Assembly: GCF_020510445.1 (NCBI RefSeq)
Contig: NZ_JAHBAG010000001.1
Coordinates: 2,146,501 to 2,210,500 of the forward strand
DNA: 64,000 nt
Direction of reading: 5' to 3'
Source: Hydrogenophaga taeniospiralis
Lineage (GTDB): Bacteria; Pseudomonadota; Gammaproteobacteria; Burkholderiales; Burkholderiaceae_C
Part shown: one piece after another, positions 52,137 through 61,309 of the stretch
How the letters are laid out: every line of letters begins with the position of its first letter
Numbering within the stretch: position 1 is the first letter of the stretch
Translations under genes and position numbers: made by a program
The notes under the pieces: model-generated
Told to the model about the DNA's origin: nothing
Databases searched by the model: none
What the model saw: the letters and a program-made list of their open reading frames with translations, nothing else

Positions 52137-54434
52137 TCAGCGCGGGCTGGCGGCGGCGGCCAGGGCCGTCATGTTGAGCACGCGGCGCACCGTGGCCGCG
52201 GGCGTGAGGATGTAGGCCGTGGCCGCGGCCCCCATGAGCACCGGGCCGACGGTGACGCCGCCGCTGGTCGTGGTCTTGAGCACGTTGTAGAGGATGTTGG
52301 CCGAGTCCAGGTTGGGGCAGATCAGCAGGTTGGCCGAGCCGGTGAGCGTGGTCTGGGCGTCGTAGCTGCGGCGGATTTCTTCCTGCAGCGCGGCATCGCC
52401 GTGCAGCTCGCCGTCGCACTCGATCTCGGGGTGCTGCGCCACGAAGAGGTCGCGCGCGGCGCGCATCTTCTTGGCCGACGCCCGCTTGCTGGACCCAAAG
52501 CTCGAATGCGAGAGGAAGGCCACCTTGGGCGGAATGCCGAAGCGCTGCACCTGCTGCGCGGCCATGTGGGCAATCTCGGCCAGCTGCTCGGCGCTCGGGT
52601 CTTCGTTGACGTAGGTGTCGGTGATGAAGATCGGGCCGCGGTCGGTCATGAGCGCGTTGACGGCGGCGTAGTTGGTCACGCCCGGCTGCTTGCCCAGGAT
52701 CGCGTCGATGCGCTCCAGGTGGGTGTTGTAGCTGCCCACCAGGCCGCAGATGAGAGCGTCCGCATCGCCCAGCGACACCATCAGCGAGCCGATGATGGTG
52801 TTGGAGCGGCGCACGGCGGCCTTGGCCACCTCGGGCGTGGCGCCGTTGCGCGCCATGAGCTTGTGGTAGTGCTCCCAGTACTGGCGGAAGCGCGGGTCGT
52901 CCTCGGGGTTGGTGTTCTGCACGTCCACCCCCAGGCGCATGCGCAGGCCGGCTTTTTCGATGCGCGCGGCGATCACGGCCGGGCGCCCGATCAGGATCGG
53001 CACGGCCAGGTGGTCGTCGATCGCCATCTGGGCGGCGCGCAGCGCGCGTTCGTCTTCGCCGTCGGCGAAGGCCACGCGTTTGCGGTTGTCGGGCAGGGCC
53101 TTGGCCGCGTTGAAGATCGGCCGCATCAGGATGCCGGTCTGGTAGACGAAACGGCCCAGGCTCTCCTTGTAGGCTTCTATGTCGGCGATGGGCCGCGTGG
53201 CCACGCCGGAGTCGGCTGCGGCCTGGGCCACGGCGGGCGCGATCTTCAGGATCAGGCGGGTGTCAAAGGCCTTGGGGATGATGTAGTCGGGGCCGAACAC
53301 CAGCTCCTGGCCGGCGTAGGCGGCGGCCACTTCGTCGCTGATCTCGCTCTTGGTGAGCTCGGCGATCTGGCGCACGCAGGCCATCTTCATTTCTTCCGTG
53401 ATCTTGGTCGCGCCGCAGTCGAGCGCGCCGCGGAAGATGTAGGGGAAGCACAGCACGTTGTTGACCTGGTTCGGGTAGTCCGAGCGGCCGGTGGCGATGA
53501 TGCAGTCGGGCCGCGCGGCCTTGGCGATTTCGGGCCGGATTTCCGGCTCGGGGTTGGCCAGCGCCAGGATGATGGGCTGCGTGCCCATGCTCTTGACCAT
53601 GTCGGCGTCCACCACGCCGGCGGCCGAGCAGCCCAGGAACACGTCGGCACCGTTCAGCGCGTCGGCCAGCGTGCGTGCGCTGGTGCTGCGGCAGTAGCGG
53701 CGCTTGGACTCGTCGAGCTTGCCCGCCACGGCGTCGGCGCGCTCGGTGTGGATCACGCCTTTGGAGTCGCAGACCAGGATGTTCTCGATGTTCACACCGA
53801 GGTTGACCATCAGGTCCAGGCAGGCGATGGCGGCGGCGCCCGCGCCCGACACCGCCATCTTCACTTCGCCGATCTGTTTGCCGACCAGCTCCAGGCCGTT
53901 GATCAGGGCGGCGCTGGAGATGATGGCCGTGCCGTGCTGGTCGTCGTGGAAGACGGGGATCTTCATGCGCTCGCGCAGCTTCTTCTCGATGTAGAAGCAC
54001 TCGGGCGCCTTGATGTCTTCCAGGTTCACGCCGCCCAGCGTGGGCTCCAGCGCCGCGATGATGTCGACCAGCTTGTCCGGGTCGCGCTCGGCCAGTTCGA
54101 TGTCGAACACGTCGATGCCGGCGAACTTCTTGAACAGGCAGCCCTTGCCTTCCATCACCGGCTTGCTCGCCAGCGGCCCGATGTCGCCCAGGCCCAGCAC
54201 GGCGGTGCCGTTGGTGATGACACCCACCAGGTTGCCGCGCGAGGTGTACTCGGCCGCCATCGTCGGGTCGGCTTCGATGGCCAGACAGGGGTAGGCCACG
54301 CCCGGCGAATACGCCAGCGACAGGTCGCGCTGGTTGGACAGCGGCTTGGTCGGGTTGACGGAAATCTTGCCTTTGTGGGGTGAGCGGTGGTATTCGAAAG
54401 CGGCGTCGCGCAGGGCTTCTTCAGCGGGGGTCAT
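52137..54434 (-). CDS. maeB: NADP-dependent malic enzyme with phosphotransacetylase-like domain
   Basis: A 765-residue enzyme decarboxylating malate to pyruvate with NADPH formation. The malic N-terminal part has [15 protein letters not shown] and [22 protein letters not shown], followed by [20 protein letters not shown]. The NAD(P) domain has [15 protein letters not shown]. Residues from about 430 to the end resemble phosphate acetyltransferase ([27 protein letters not shown]), a regulatory domain in MaeB that binds acetyl-CoA. Length is standard. It is separate from the purine genes, which begin 93 bases upstream on the same strand. Confidence 0.95.
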   Translation of the reverse strand: MTPAEEALRDAAFEYHRSPHKGKISVNPTKPLSNQRDLSLAYSPGVAYPCLAIEADPTMAAEYTSRGNLVGVITNGTAVLGLGDIGPLASKPVMEGKGCLFKKFAGIDVFDIELAERDPDKLVDIIAALEPTLGGVNLEDIKAPECFYIEKKLRERMKIPVFHDDQHGTAIISSAALINGLELVGKQIGEVKMAVSGAGAAAIACLDLMVNLGVNIENILVCDSKGVIHTERADAVAGKLDESKRRYCRSTSARTLADALNGADVFLGCSAAGVVDADMVKSMGTQPIILALANPEPEIRPEIAKAARPDCIIATGRSDYPNQVNNVLCFPYIFRGALDCGATKITEEMKMACVRQIAELTKSEISDEVAAAYAGQELVFGPDYIIPKAFDTRLILKIAPAVAQAAADSGVATRPIADIEAYKESLGRFVYQTGILMRPIFNAAKALPDNRKRVAFADGEDERALRAAQMAIDDHLAVPILIGRPAVIAARIEKAGLRMRLGVDVQNTNPEDDPRFRQYWEHYHKLMARNGATPEVAKAAVRRSNTIIGSLMVSLGDADALICGLVGSYNTHLERIDAILGKQPGVTNYAAVNALMTDRGPIFITDTYVNEDPSAEQLAEIAHMAAQQVQRFGIPPKVAFLSHSSFGSSKRASAKKMRAARDLFVAQHPEIECDGELHGDAALQEEIRRSYDAQTTLTGSANLLICPNLDSANILYNVLKTTTSGGVTVGPVLMGAAATAYILTPAATVRRVLNMTALAAAASPR

Positions 54435-54527
54435 GGTGTCTCCAGAATCGGGCCGCCCGGCGTGGGCGGGCGGTCATTGTGGCACGCGGCCCGCCGGCCA
54501 TCTGCTGGGGCATTCCACAGGTGGCGC

Positions 54528-55781
54528 TTAAGGCGCCTGAAGCAAATCCAGCAGGGTGCGGGCGACCACCTTGGTGGCGCGCCGCAGGTCTTCCAGCAGC
54601 AGGTTCTCGTCGGCGCGTTTGGCGTTGGACTCGCGCACGGTGCGCGGGCCGGCGCCGTAGATCACGCCGGGGATGCCGCGTTCGCCGTAAATGCGCACGT
54701 CGGTGTAGAGCGGTGTGCCCACCGCGGGAATGGGCTCACCGAACACCGCCTGGCCGTGCTTCTGGATCGCTTCGACCAGCGGTTGGTTGCCCAGCAGGGG
54801 TTTGAGCGCGCGCGCCAGCAGGATGCGTTTGACGTCCACGCCGATGGCGCGCCCGCCGCGCGGCGGCTGGTAGCTGGCCGCCGCTTCGGCGATGGTGCGG
54901 CGCAGCGAGGCTTCCACCTCGGCCGGGTCTTCCTCGGGGATCATGCGGCGGTCGAGCTTGAGCACCACCTTGCCAGGGACCACGTTGGTGTTGGTGCCGC
55001 CGCTGATCTGGCCCACGTTGAGGTAGGGGTGGGTGATGCCTTCGACGCCGGACGTGACCTTGAGGTAGTCGGCGTTGAGCGCGTAGAGCGCGTTGAGGAT
55101 GTGCACCGCACCCTGCAGCGCGTCGGTGCCGCTGTCGGGGATGGCGGCGTGCGCCATGTCACCGTGCACCGTCACCTCCAGCTGCAGGCAGCCGTTGTGC
55201 GCCACCACCACCTGGTAGCTGAAGCCGGCGGCGATCATCAGGTCGGGTTGGGTCAGGCCGTTCTTGAGCAGCCAGTCCGGGCCGACCTCACCGCCGTATT
55301 CCTCGTCGTAGGTCACGTGCAGTTCCACGCCGCCCTTCAGGGGGGTGCCGAGCGCTTCGAGCGCGCGGATGGCGAACGTGAAGTTGGCGATGTCGCACTT
55401 GCTCACCGCGGTGGCGCGGCCATAGATCCGGCCGTCCACGATCTCGCCACCATAGGGGTCGTGCGTCCAGCCTTCGCCGGGTGGCACCACGTCGCCGTGG
55501 GCGTTGAGCGCGATGGTCTGGCCACCGTCGCCGAAGCGGCGGCGCACGATCAGGTTGGTGATGGACTGCAGGCCGGCGGCTTTCACTTCGGCCTCGGGCA
55601 CGGCGTGCTTTTCAGCCGCAAGACCCATGGCTGCCAGCAGCTCGGCCGTGCGCTCGGCGTGCGGCGCGTTGTTGCCGGGCGGCGTGTCGGTGGGCACGCG
55701 AACGAGTTCCTGCAGGAACCGCACTTCTTCGTCGAAGTGGGCGTCGATCCAGGCGTCGAGTTGTTGTTGCGGAGTGGTCAT
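54528..55781 (-). CDS. M20-family metallohydrolase (ArgE/DapE/ACY1 type)
   Basis: A 417-residue zinc hydrolase. Metal motifs are IALNAHGDVVPPGEGW (His and Asp), the catalytic Glu pair in VTYDEEYGGEVGPD, and late FGEPIPAVGTPLYTDVRIYG and YGAGPRTVRESNAKRADE with a His-substituted region. The dimerisation domain has HGDMAHAAIPDSGTDAL. It is 7 bases after the uraD-allC gene in the same operon, so it may act on a ureide or carbamoyl product of allantoate breakdown. The substrate is not proven; the family also covers acetylornithine and succinyl-diaminopimelate. Confidence 0.85.
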   Translation of the reverse strand: MTTPQQQLDAWIDAHFDEEVRFLQELVRVPTDTPPGNNAPHAERTAELLAAMGLAAEKHAVPEAEVKAAGLQSITNLIVRRRFGDGGQTIALNAHGDVVPPGEGWTHDPYGGEIVDGRIYGRATAVSKCDIANFTFAIRALEALGTPLKGGVELHVTYDEEYGGEVGPDWLLKNGLTQPDLMIAAGFSYQVVVAHNGCLQLEVTVHGDMAHAAIPDSGTDALQGAVHILNALYALNADYLKVTSGVEGITHPYLNVGQISGGTNTNVVPGKVVLKLDRRMIPEEDPAEVEASLRRTIAEAAASYQPPRGGRAIGVDVKRILLARALKPLLGNQPLVEAIQKHGQAVFGEPIPAVGTPLYTDVRIYGERGIPGVIYGAGPRTVRESNAKRADENLLLEDLRRATKVVARTLLDLLQAP

Positions 55782-55788
55782 GGGGTGT

Positions 55789-57573
55789 TCAGCTTGGGTG
55801 TTCGGCGGCGAGTTGTTCGAGCAGGTGCGCGAAGGCGCGCACGCACAGGTCCATGTCGTCGCTGGTGGTGGATTCGAGCGGGTTGTGGCTGATGCCGCTG
55901 TTCTGCCCGCGCACGAACAGCATGGCCTGTGGCATGAGTTCGTGCAGCTTCATGGCGTCGTGGCCGGCGCCGCTGGGCAAGCGGTGCAGCGGCAGGCCGA
56001 GCGCGGCCACGGCGACTTCCCAGCGCGCTTGCCAGGCCGGGGCGCTCGGTGCGGCCGCGGCGCGCATGGTTTCTTCCAGCGTGTGGCGCAGACCACGGCG
56101 GCCGCAGATGTCGCCGAGTTTCGCCAGCACGTCCTTGGCCAGCGCATCGCGCTGCGCGTCGCTGGGCGCGCGCAGGTCGAGGCTGAAGCTGCAGCGGCCT
56201 GGCACCACGTTGATGGAGCCATTGGGCACCTGCAGCATGCCGATGGTGGCGACCGAGTCGCCGTCGGCCGCGGCGCGCTGCTCGGCGTAGAGCGCGAGTT
56301 CGGCCACGGCGCAGGCTGCGTCGCGCCGACGGTCCATGGGCGTGGTGCCGGCGTGGCTGGCCATGCCGATCACTTCGCCCAGGTAACGCACGCTGGCGTT
56401 GATGGAGGTGACGACGCCCAGCGGCAGATCGAGTTCGTTGAGAACCGGGCCCTGTTCGATGTGCACTTCGACGAAGCCGAGGTATTTCGATGGGTCGCGT
56501 TGCAGGGCACTGATGGCGTCCAGCGTGGCGGGCAGGCCGGCGTGCTGCATGGCCGCGCGCATGCTGATACCGTCGGCGTCCTGCTGGTCGAGCCAGGCCG
56601 GGTTGAAATGGCCGGTGAGCGCACCCGAGCCGAGGAAGGTGGCCTTGTAGCGCTGGCCTTCTTCTTCGGCGAAGCCCACCACTTCGATGGCAAAGGGCAG
56701 GCGCCGGCCGGCCTGCTTCAACTGCTGCACGCAGGCCATGGGCACGAAGATGCCAAGACGCCCGTCGTACTTGCCGCCGTTGCGCACGGTGTCGTAGTGG
56801 CTGCCGGTGAGCAAGGCGGGCGCATCGGGCGTGTTGCCGTGGTAGCGGCCCACCACGTTGCCCACCGCGTCGATGTGCGCCTCGTCAAACCCCAGCGCCA
56901 GCATCTGCCGCTGCAACTTCGCCGCACAAGCCCGGTGCGCGTCGGTCAGGTAGGTCACGGTGAGCTGGCCGAGTTCGGCATAACCCGGGTCGGTGTGGCG
57001 GGCCAGGTCTTCGTGCCAGTCCCAGACCGCGTTGCCCAGCGTGGGCTCGAAGCCGAACTTGTCGTTCAGCCGGATCTCGGCGATGCGGTGGATGTTGCGC
57101 AGGCACTCGGCGCGCTCGAAGTCCACCGGGTGGTGCAGGCGGCGCTCGAAGGTGGCGATGATCTGTGCCTTGCTGAGGCCTGTGCCACGCGGGCCGCGCA
57201 CCGCCAGGATGAAGGGAAAGCCGAACTTCGCGTTGTAGTCGGCATTGAGTTGCTGGAGGTGGGCGAACTCCTCGGGCGTGCAGTGCGTCAGGCCGGCCTT
57301 GGCCTGCTCGTGGGTGGACTCGGCGGTGAGCGACTGGCTCACCATGGCCTTGCCCGCGAGTTCGGGGTGGGCGCGGATCAGGGCGAGCTGCGGTTCCACG
57401 CCGGCTTGATTCAGCACGCGCACCATGGCGTGTTTCAGCGCGGCCAGTGAAGCGAAGGGGCGTTGCGCCAGGGCCCGCTCGGCGACCCAGGGGGAATGCT
57501 CGTACAGGCCGTCGAGCAGCATCGCGGCCTCGGCCAGCGGCGCGGCGTTGAGTTGGTCCAGCGTGATCGGCAT
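55789..57573 (-). CDS. uraD/allC: Bifunctional OHCU decarboxylase / allantoate amidohydrolase
   Basis: A 594-residue fusion. Residues 1-170 are OHCU decarboxylase (UraD): LLDGLYEHSPWVAERAL, LIRAHPELAGKA, FGFPFILAVRG, with the catalytic His in AHPEL. From about residue 180 it is an M20 allantoate amidohydrolase: LLTGSHYDTVRNGGKYDG, GFAEEEGQRYKATFLGSGAL, LGFVEVHIEQGPVL and SGAGHDAMKLHELMP. The two halves catalyse steps on either side of allantoin: OHCU to (S)-allantoin, and allantoate to ureidoglycine, ammonia and CO2. PuuE, encoded next to it, supplies the step in between. The start at 57573 (MPITLDQL) is preferred over ATG 57591. Confidence 0.93.
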   Translation of the reverse strand: MPITLDQLNAAPLAEAAMLLDGLYEHSPWVAERALAQRPFASLAALKHAMVRVLNQAGVEPQLALIRAHPELAGKAMVSQSLTAESTHEQAKAGLTHCTPEEFAHLQQLNADYNAKFGFPFILAVRGPRGTGLSKAQIIATFERRLHHPVDFERAECLRNIHRIAEIRLNDKFGFEPTLGNAVWDWHEDLARHTDPGYAELGQLTVTYLTDAHRACAAKLQRQMLALGFDEAHIDAVGNVVGRYHGNTPDAPALLTGSHYDTVRNGGKYDGRLGIFVPMACVQQLKQAGRRLPFAIEVVGFAEEEGQRYKATFLGSGALTGHFNPAWLDQQDADGISMRAAMQHAGLPATLDAISALQRDPSKYLGFVEVHIEQGPVLNELDLPLGVVTSINASVRYLGEVIGMASHAGTTPMDRRRDAACAVAELALYAEQRAAADGDSVATIGMLQVPNGSINVVPGRCSFSLDLRAPSDAQRDALAKDVLAKLGDICGRRGLRHTLEETMRAAAAPSAPAWQARWEVAVAALGLPLHRLPSGAGHDAMKLHELMPQAMLFVRGQNSGISHNPLESTTSDDMDLCVRAFAHLLEQLAAEHPS

Positions 57574-57583
57574 GGGGTTCACC

Positions 57584-58534
57584 TCAGGCACTCACCGGGT
57601 GTGTGGCCTTCCAGTGCCGCGCGATGTCCAGCCGCCGCGCCACCCACACCTTCTCAAACGACTGGATGTGGTCCAGGAAACGCTGCAGCGCCATGATGCG
57701 GCCCGGGCGGCCGAGCAGGCGGCAGTGCATGCCGATGCTCATCATCTTCGGGCGGTCCAGGCCGTCCGGGTCGCCCTCGGCGTAGAGCGCATCGAACGTG
57801 TCCTTCATGTACTGGAAGAACGGGTCGGCGTGTGAATAGCCCTGGGGCAGGGCGAAGCGCATGTCGTTGCAGTCCAGCGTGTAGGGCACGATGAGCTGGT
57901 GGGCGTCGCTGCCGTCGCTCTTCTTCACCTTCATCCAGAACGGCAGGTCGTCGCCGTAGTAGTCGCTGTCGTATTCGAAGCCGCCGAAATCGGCCACCAG
58001 GCGGCGCGTGTTGGGGCTGTCACGGCCGGTGTACCAGCCCAGCGGACGTTCTCCGCTCAGGCGCTCGATGATCGCCATCGCCTCCGCCATGTGGGCGCGC
58101 TCGGTGGCCTCATCGATGGCCTGGTAGTGGATCCACTTGAGCCCGTGGCAGGCGATGTCGTAGCCCAGCTGCTGGAACGCAGCCGTCAGCTCGGGGTGTT
58201 TTTCCAGCGCGGTCGCCACGCCAAACACCGTGAGCGGCAGGCCGCGTTTTTCAAACTCCCGCAGCAGGCGCCAGACGCCCGCGCGAGAGCCGTATTCGTA
58301 GATGCCTTCCATGCTGATGTGCCGGTCCGGGAACGACGCCGGGCTGAACATTTCCGAGAGGAACTGTTCCGAGCCCGCGTCGCCATGCAGCACCGAGTTC
58401 TCGCCACCTTCTTCGTAGTTCAGCACGAACTGCACGGCAATGCGCGCTTCGCCCGGCCAGCGCGCATGCGGCACGTCGCGGCCATAACCGATCAGGTCTC
58501 GGGGGTACGGTGCGGTGGAGTCGTAGATCGTCAT
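57584..58534 (-). CDS. puuE: Allantoinase PuuE (polysaccharide-deacetylase fold)
   Basis: A 316-residue metal-independent allantoinase that opens allantoin to allantoate. It has YPRDLIGYGRDVPHARWPGEA, VQFVLNYEEGGENSVLHGD, YDIACHGLKWIHYQAIDE and GWYTGRDSPNTRRLVADFGGF, as in PuuE. It is not related to the amidohydrolase-type AllB. It overlaps the GntR gene (ATGA at 58531-58534) and precedes uraD-allC by 10 bases. Confidence 0.95.
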   Translation of the reverse strand: MTIYDSTAPYPRDLIGYGRDVPHARWPGEARIAVQFVLNYEEGGENSVLHGDAGSEQFLSEMFSPASFPDRHISMEGIYEYGSRAGVWRLLREFEKRGLPLTVFGVATALEKHPELTAAFQQLGYDIACHGLKWIHYQAIDEATERAHMAEAMAIIERLSGERPLGWYTGRDSPNTRRLVADFGGFEYDSDYYGDDLPFWMKVKKSDGSDAHQLIVPYTLDCNDMRFALPQGYSHADPFFQYMKDTFDALYAEGDPDGLDRPKMMSIGMHCRLLGRPGRIMALQRFLDHIQSFEKVWVARRLDIARHWKATHPVSA

Positions 58535-59196
58535 GACAAGGCCATGGAAATGTCGTTGGTCGGCAGCTTGCGGTCGAAGGTCAGGCCTTCTTCCACGTGC
58601 AACAGGTGTTCGTTCATCAGGCGCACTGCGGTGTCTTCGTCCTTGGCGGCCAGCGCCTTGACGATGGCCGCGTGTTCTTCGCTGGAGTGTTCGGCCGCGT
58701 TCGTGCTCTGGTACATGAGCGTGATCAGCGCGCAGCGCGAGATCAGCTCGCGCAGCAGCTCGGCCAGCACCTGGTTGCCCATGAGTTCGGCCATGCGCAC
58801 GTGGAAGTCGCGCAGCAGCTCGGTGCGGCCGCTCACGTCCTGCTGGTCGATCGCCTGCTTTTCCTGGGCCAGGTGCTCGCGCAGCGCCTTGATCCGGGAC
58901 GGCGTCACCTGCCGCACGAAGGCGCGCGTCATTTCGGTTTCGAGCATGCGGCGCACGGCGAACACCTGCCGCGCTTCTTCCACTGAAGGGGTGGCCACGA
59001 AAGCGCCACGCGCGGGCTCCAGCCGGATCAGGCGGTTCTGCGAGAGCTGGAACAGCGCCTGGCGCACCAGCGTGCGCGAGACCCCGAAGTGGTCGGCCAG
59101 CTTCTGCTCGGCCAGCTTGGTGCCCGGGTGCAGCCGGTGTTCCACGATGGCCCGCGTGAGCGACGCGACGATCTGGTGGGTGCTGGAGGTGTCCAT
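58531..59196 (-). CDS. GntR-family (FCD) regulator of purine/urate genes
   Basis: A 221-residue regulator. The winged helix covers about residues 5-70 (LAEQKLADHFGVSRTLVRQA, RLIRLEPARGAFVATPS). An FCD ligand-binding domain follows (RRMLETEMTRAFV, FHVRMAELMGNQVL, SSEEHAAIVKAL with the metal-binding His pattern). The start at 59196 leaves the operator AAAGTGTATACACTTT 27 bases upstream. It heads the GntR-puuE-uraD/allC-M20 operon and is divergent from uraH. A likely inducer is a urate or allantoin intermediate. Confidence 0.9.
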   Translation of the reverse strand: MDTSSTHQIVASLTRAIVEHRLHPGTKLAEQKLADHFGVSRTLVRQALFQLSQNRLIRLEPARGAFVATPSVEEARQVFAVRRMLETEMTRAFVRQVTPSRIKALREHLAQEKQAIDQQDVSGRTELLRDFHVRMAELMGNQVLAELLRELISRCALITLMYQSTNAAEHSSEEHAAIVKALAAKDEDTAVRLMNEHLLHVEEGLTFDRKLPTNDISMALS

Positions 59197-59222
59197 GCGG
59201 GCATCATAGCCAGAAAAGGCAA

Positions 59223-59238
59223 AAAGTGTATACACTTT
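59223..59238. promoter_or_regulatory. Perfect 16-bp palindromic operator between GntR gene and uraH
   Basis: AAAGTGTATACACTTT is fully self-complementary and lies in the 70-base divergent gap. It has the size and GT-N-AC form of FadR/FCD-type GntR sites, so it is the probable autoregulatory operator. Confidence 0.8.
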
Positions 59239-59266
59239 CAGTCGACTGCTTTTCAAAGGACGCACC

Positions 59267-59620
59267 ATGGGCTTGAGTACGCACGTTCTGGACACCATGC
59301 ACGGCTGTCCCGCCGCCGGCATGGCGGTGGAGCTCTACACCACGGACGGCGACTTCGCCACGCTGGTCAAGCGCTTCGAACTCAACGCCGACGGCCGCAA
59401 CCCCGACGGCATGCTCTACGACAACGCCAGCCTCAAGGTCGGCACCTACCGCCTGGTGTTCGACGTGAAAGGCTATTTCGCACGCCGCTGCGTGGCCTTG
59501 CCCGAGCCCAACTTCCTCAACCGCGTGTCGCTCGATTTCGGCGTCGCCCACCCTAACGAGCACTACCACGTGCCGCTGCTGGTGAGCCCTTGGAGCTATT
59601 CCACATATCGGGGCAGTTGA
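59267..59620 (+). CDS. uraH: 5-hydroxyisourate hydrolase
   Basis: A 117-residue transthyretin-like enzyme that opens 5-hydroxyisourate to OHCU, the step before the UraD half of the fusion. It has LSTHVLDTMHGCPAAGMAVEL, the conserved HYHVPLLVSPWSYSTYRGS end with the YRGS tail, and FFARRC-like segment GYFARRCVALPEPNF. It is divergent from the GntR gene, with the palindrome in between. Confidence 0.95.
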   Translation: MGLSTHVLDTMHGCPAAGMAVELYTTDGDFATLVKRFELNADGRNPDGMLYDNASLKVGTYRLVFDVKGYFARRCVALPEPNFLNRVSLDFGVAHPNEHYHVPLLVSPWSYSTYRGS

Positions 59621-59724
59621 GTGCGCATACGATGAGTGGTCGCGGCATCGGCCGCCGGTAAGCTCTCGACCACAGGGCACTTCGGTCGGCGCGCCGACCG
59701 AAAGATCAAGGAGGTTTCCCCCGA

Positions 59725-60549
59725 ATGAGTCAACCATGTCGCCTGCCCGCGTTCGCGCTGGGGTGTTTGATGCTGTGCGCTGTGGGCACTGCCGCTGCGA
59801 AACCGTCGTCTCCCGGCGCACCGGAGGTGGGGGCGGAAGCGGGCGGGCTCCCAGCGTCGTCGGTCCGCATCGTCTGTCCCTCGGCGCTGCCTGTCGACTC
59901 CCGGGATCTGAGGGCGCTGTGCCGTGCGGCGGAGCAGGGAGAGGCGAGGGCGCAACACAATCTGGGGCAGGCCTACTTTTTGGCCTATGGCGTTGTGGAA
60001 AACAACTTCGAGCAGGCCTATGCCTGGTTCCACCGGGCCGCACTGCAGGGCCTGCCGCAGGCGCAGTTCGCGTTGGCGATCCTGCATCTGGACAACCGAG
60101 GGGTGAGGGGTACTTTCCCGGAGGCCATGGCATGGCTGCTCAAGGCAGCACAACAAGGACACAGGGATGGGCAATACCTGTTGGGGTTGTCCTATGTCCA
60201 TGGCATGCCGGGAACAGAGAAAGACTTGTCGCAGACTGAACGCTGGCTGACGCGATCGGCCGAGAACGGCCACACGCTGGCGCAAGAGGTGCTTCGGAAC
60301 CTGCGCATCAAGGGCATGCTGCCGAGCGCGAACGGGGCGGTGCCTTCGGCTGGTGAGCCGACCCGGGTGAGCCTCGGTGCCTGCACCATCCCGGTACCGG
60401 GGCAAGCGCCCTACGCACCTTACACCCGGAAGGACCTGGAAGAAGCCCTGGCCACCAGCGCTGAGCAGTACGTCGGCCGAATGGAGACATGCCTGCGAAC
60501 CGCCGCCAGCAGCCTGGGGCCGGGTTTTGTGCCCATGGCGCCCCGGTAA
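59725..60549 (+). CDS. Secreted SEL1-repeat (TPR-like) protein
   Basis: A 274-residue protein with a signal peptide (cleavage about AAAKPSS) behind a strong AAGGAGG site. Residues 65-190 contain three to four SEL1-like repeats (ARAQHNLGQAYFLAYGVVEN, PQAQFALAILHLDNRGVRGT, RDGQYLLGLSYVHGMPG). The C-terminal 80 residues have two Cys (GACTIPVPG, METCLRTAAS) that may form a disulfide. SEL1 proteins act as scaffolds. Base composition is slightly less GC-rich than neighbouring genes. It converges on the TonB-like gene with 9 bases between. Function unknown. Confidence 0.8.
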   Translation: MSQPCRLPAFALGCLMLCAVGTAAAKPSSPGAPEVGAEAGGLPASSVRIVCPSALPVDSRDLRALCRAAEQGEARAQHNLGQAYFLAYGVVENNFEQAYAWFHRAALQGLPQAQFALAILHLDNRGVRGTFPEAMAWLLKAAQQGHRDGQYLLGLSYVHGMPGTEKDLSQTERWLTRSAENGHTLAQEVLRNLRIKGMLPSANGAVPSAGEPTRVSLGACTIPVPGQAPYAPYTRKDLEEALATSAEQYVGRMETCLRTAASSLGPGFVPMAPR

Positions 60550-60558
60550 CGGCGGGGC

Positions 60559-61113
60559 TCAGCGGTCCCGCTGTCCCTCGGTCAGCGTGTCGAGCTGGAA
60601 ATTCCCGCTCTTGTCCCAGAGCCAGACGTCGGTGTAGACCACGCCGCCCAGGCGCACGGGGGCCGGGAAGGGCGCGGCTGCCATGACGGTGCGTTCGATC
60701 TCGCGCACCACATCGGGCGCATGGCTGGGCGCGCGCATCCAGTTGAGTTTGCGCACCTGGCCGTTGCGGTCCAGGTCCACCTGCAGCACGCCCACCGCGT
60801 GCATCAACGGTGGCATCTGGCCCTTGTAGATGCGGTGCCCGTTCTTGCTGTAGATGTGGCGGGCGCCGTCGCGGCGGTAGTCTCGGGGGCTGACGGCGTT
60901 GGACACCGGTGTCGGCTCCAGGGCGGTGGCGGGCGGAGGCAGCGGTGCGGCGGGTTCGGGGGTGGGCGGGGGCGGCACCCGCGCGGCGCACGACGCGAGC
61001 AAGAGGGCGGTGCAGGTGCTCAGAAGACCCCATGGCGCACGTCGGCTGGGGGACACTGCGGGCGAAGGCGGTGCATCCTTGTGGGAGCGCGGCGCCGGAC
61101 AGGTGGTTTTCAT
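60559..61113 (-). CDS. Lipoprotein with TonB-like C-terminal domain
   Basis: A 184-residue protein. A basic N-terminus and hydrophobic stretch end in the lipobox LLLASCAA, so it is probably a lipoprotein. A proline-rich region follows (VPPPPTPEPAAPLPPP), then a C-terminal domain of about 100 residues with GVLQVDLDRNGQVRKLNWMR and VMAAAPFPAPVRL, resembling TonB C-terminal domains. There is no TonB N-terminal membrane anchor, so energy transduction is unlikely. ATG 61113 was chosen because it starts the lipoprotein signal. Role unknown. Confidence 0.7.
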   Translation of the reverse strand: MKTTCPAPRSHKDAPPSPAVSPSRRAPWGLLSTCTALLLASCAARVPPPPTPEPAAPLPPPATALEPTPVSNAVSPRDYRRDGARHIYSKNGHRIYKGQMPPLMHAVGVLQVDLDRNGQVRKLNWMRAPSHAPDVVREIERTVMAAAPFPAPVRLGGVVYTDVWLWDKSGNFQLDTLTEGQRDR

Positions 61114-61309
61114 GATTCGCGGGTCCCTCAAGCGGTGAGAATCGGGTGGCGCACTGTGGCCAAAAGGAGGGTTCCCAACCGGCGCCATATGGGTTGGCCC
61201 ATGCAGTCTATGGCGGTTTGGTGGGCCGTATCGGGCGAAGAGCCGGGGATACTCGGTCCTGTTCACCGCGTTTACATTCCTGCACATATTTTAGGCAAAC
61301 ACACCACAA

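Noticed and set aside
52056..54383. 775-codon open frame opposite maeB
   Set aside because: It mirrors the maeB frame, has no recognisable motif, and maeB is a full-length conserved enzyme.
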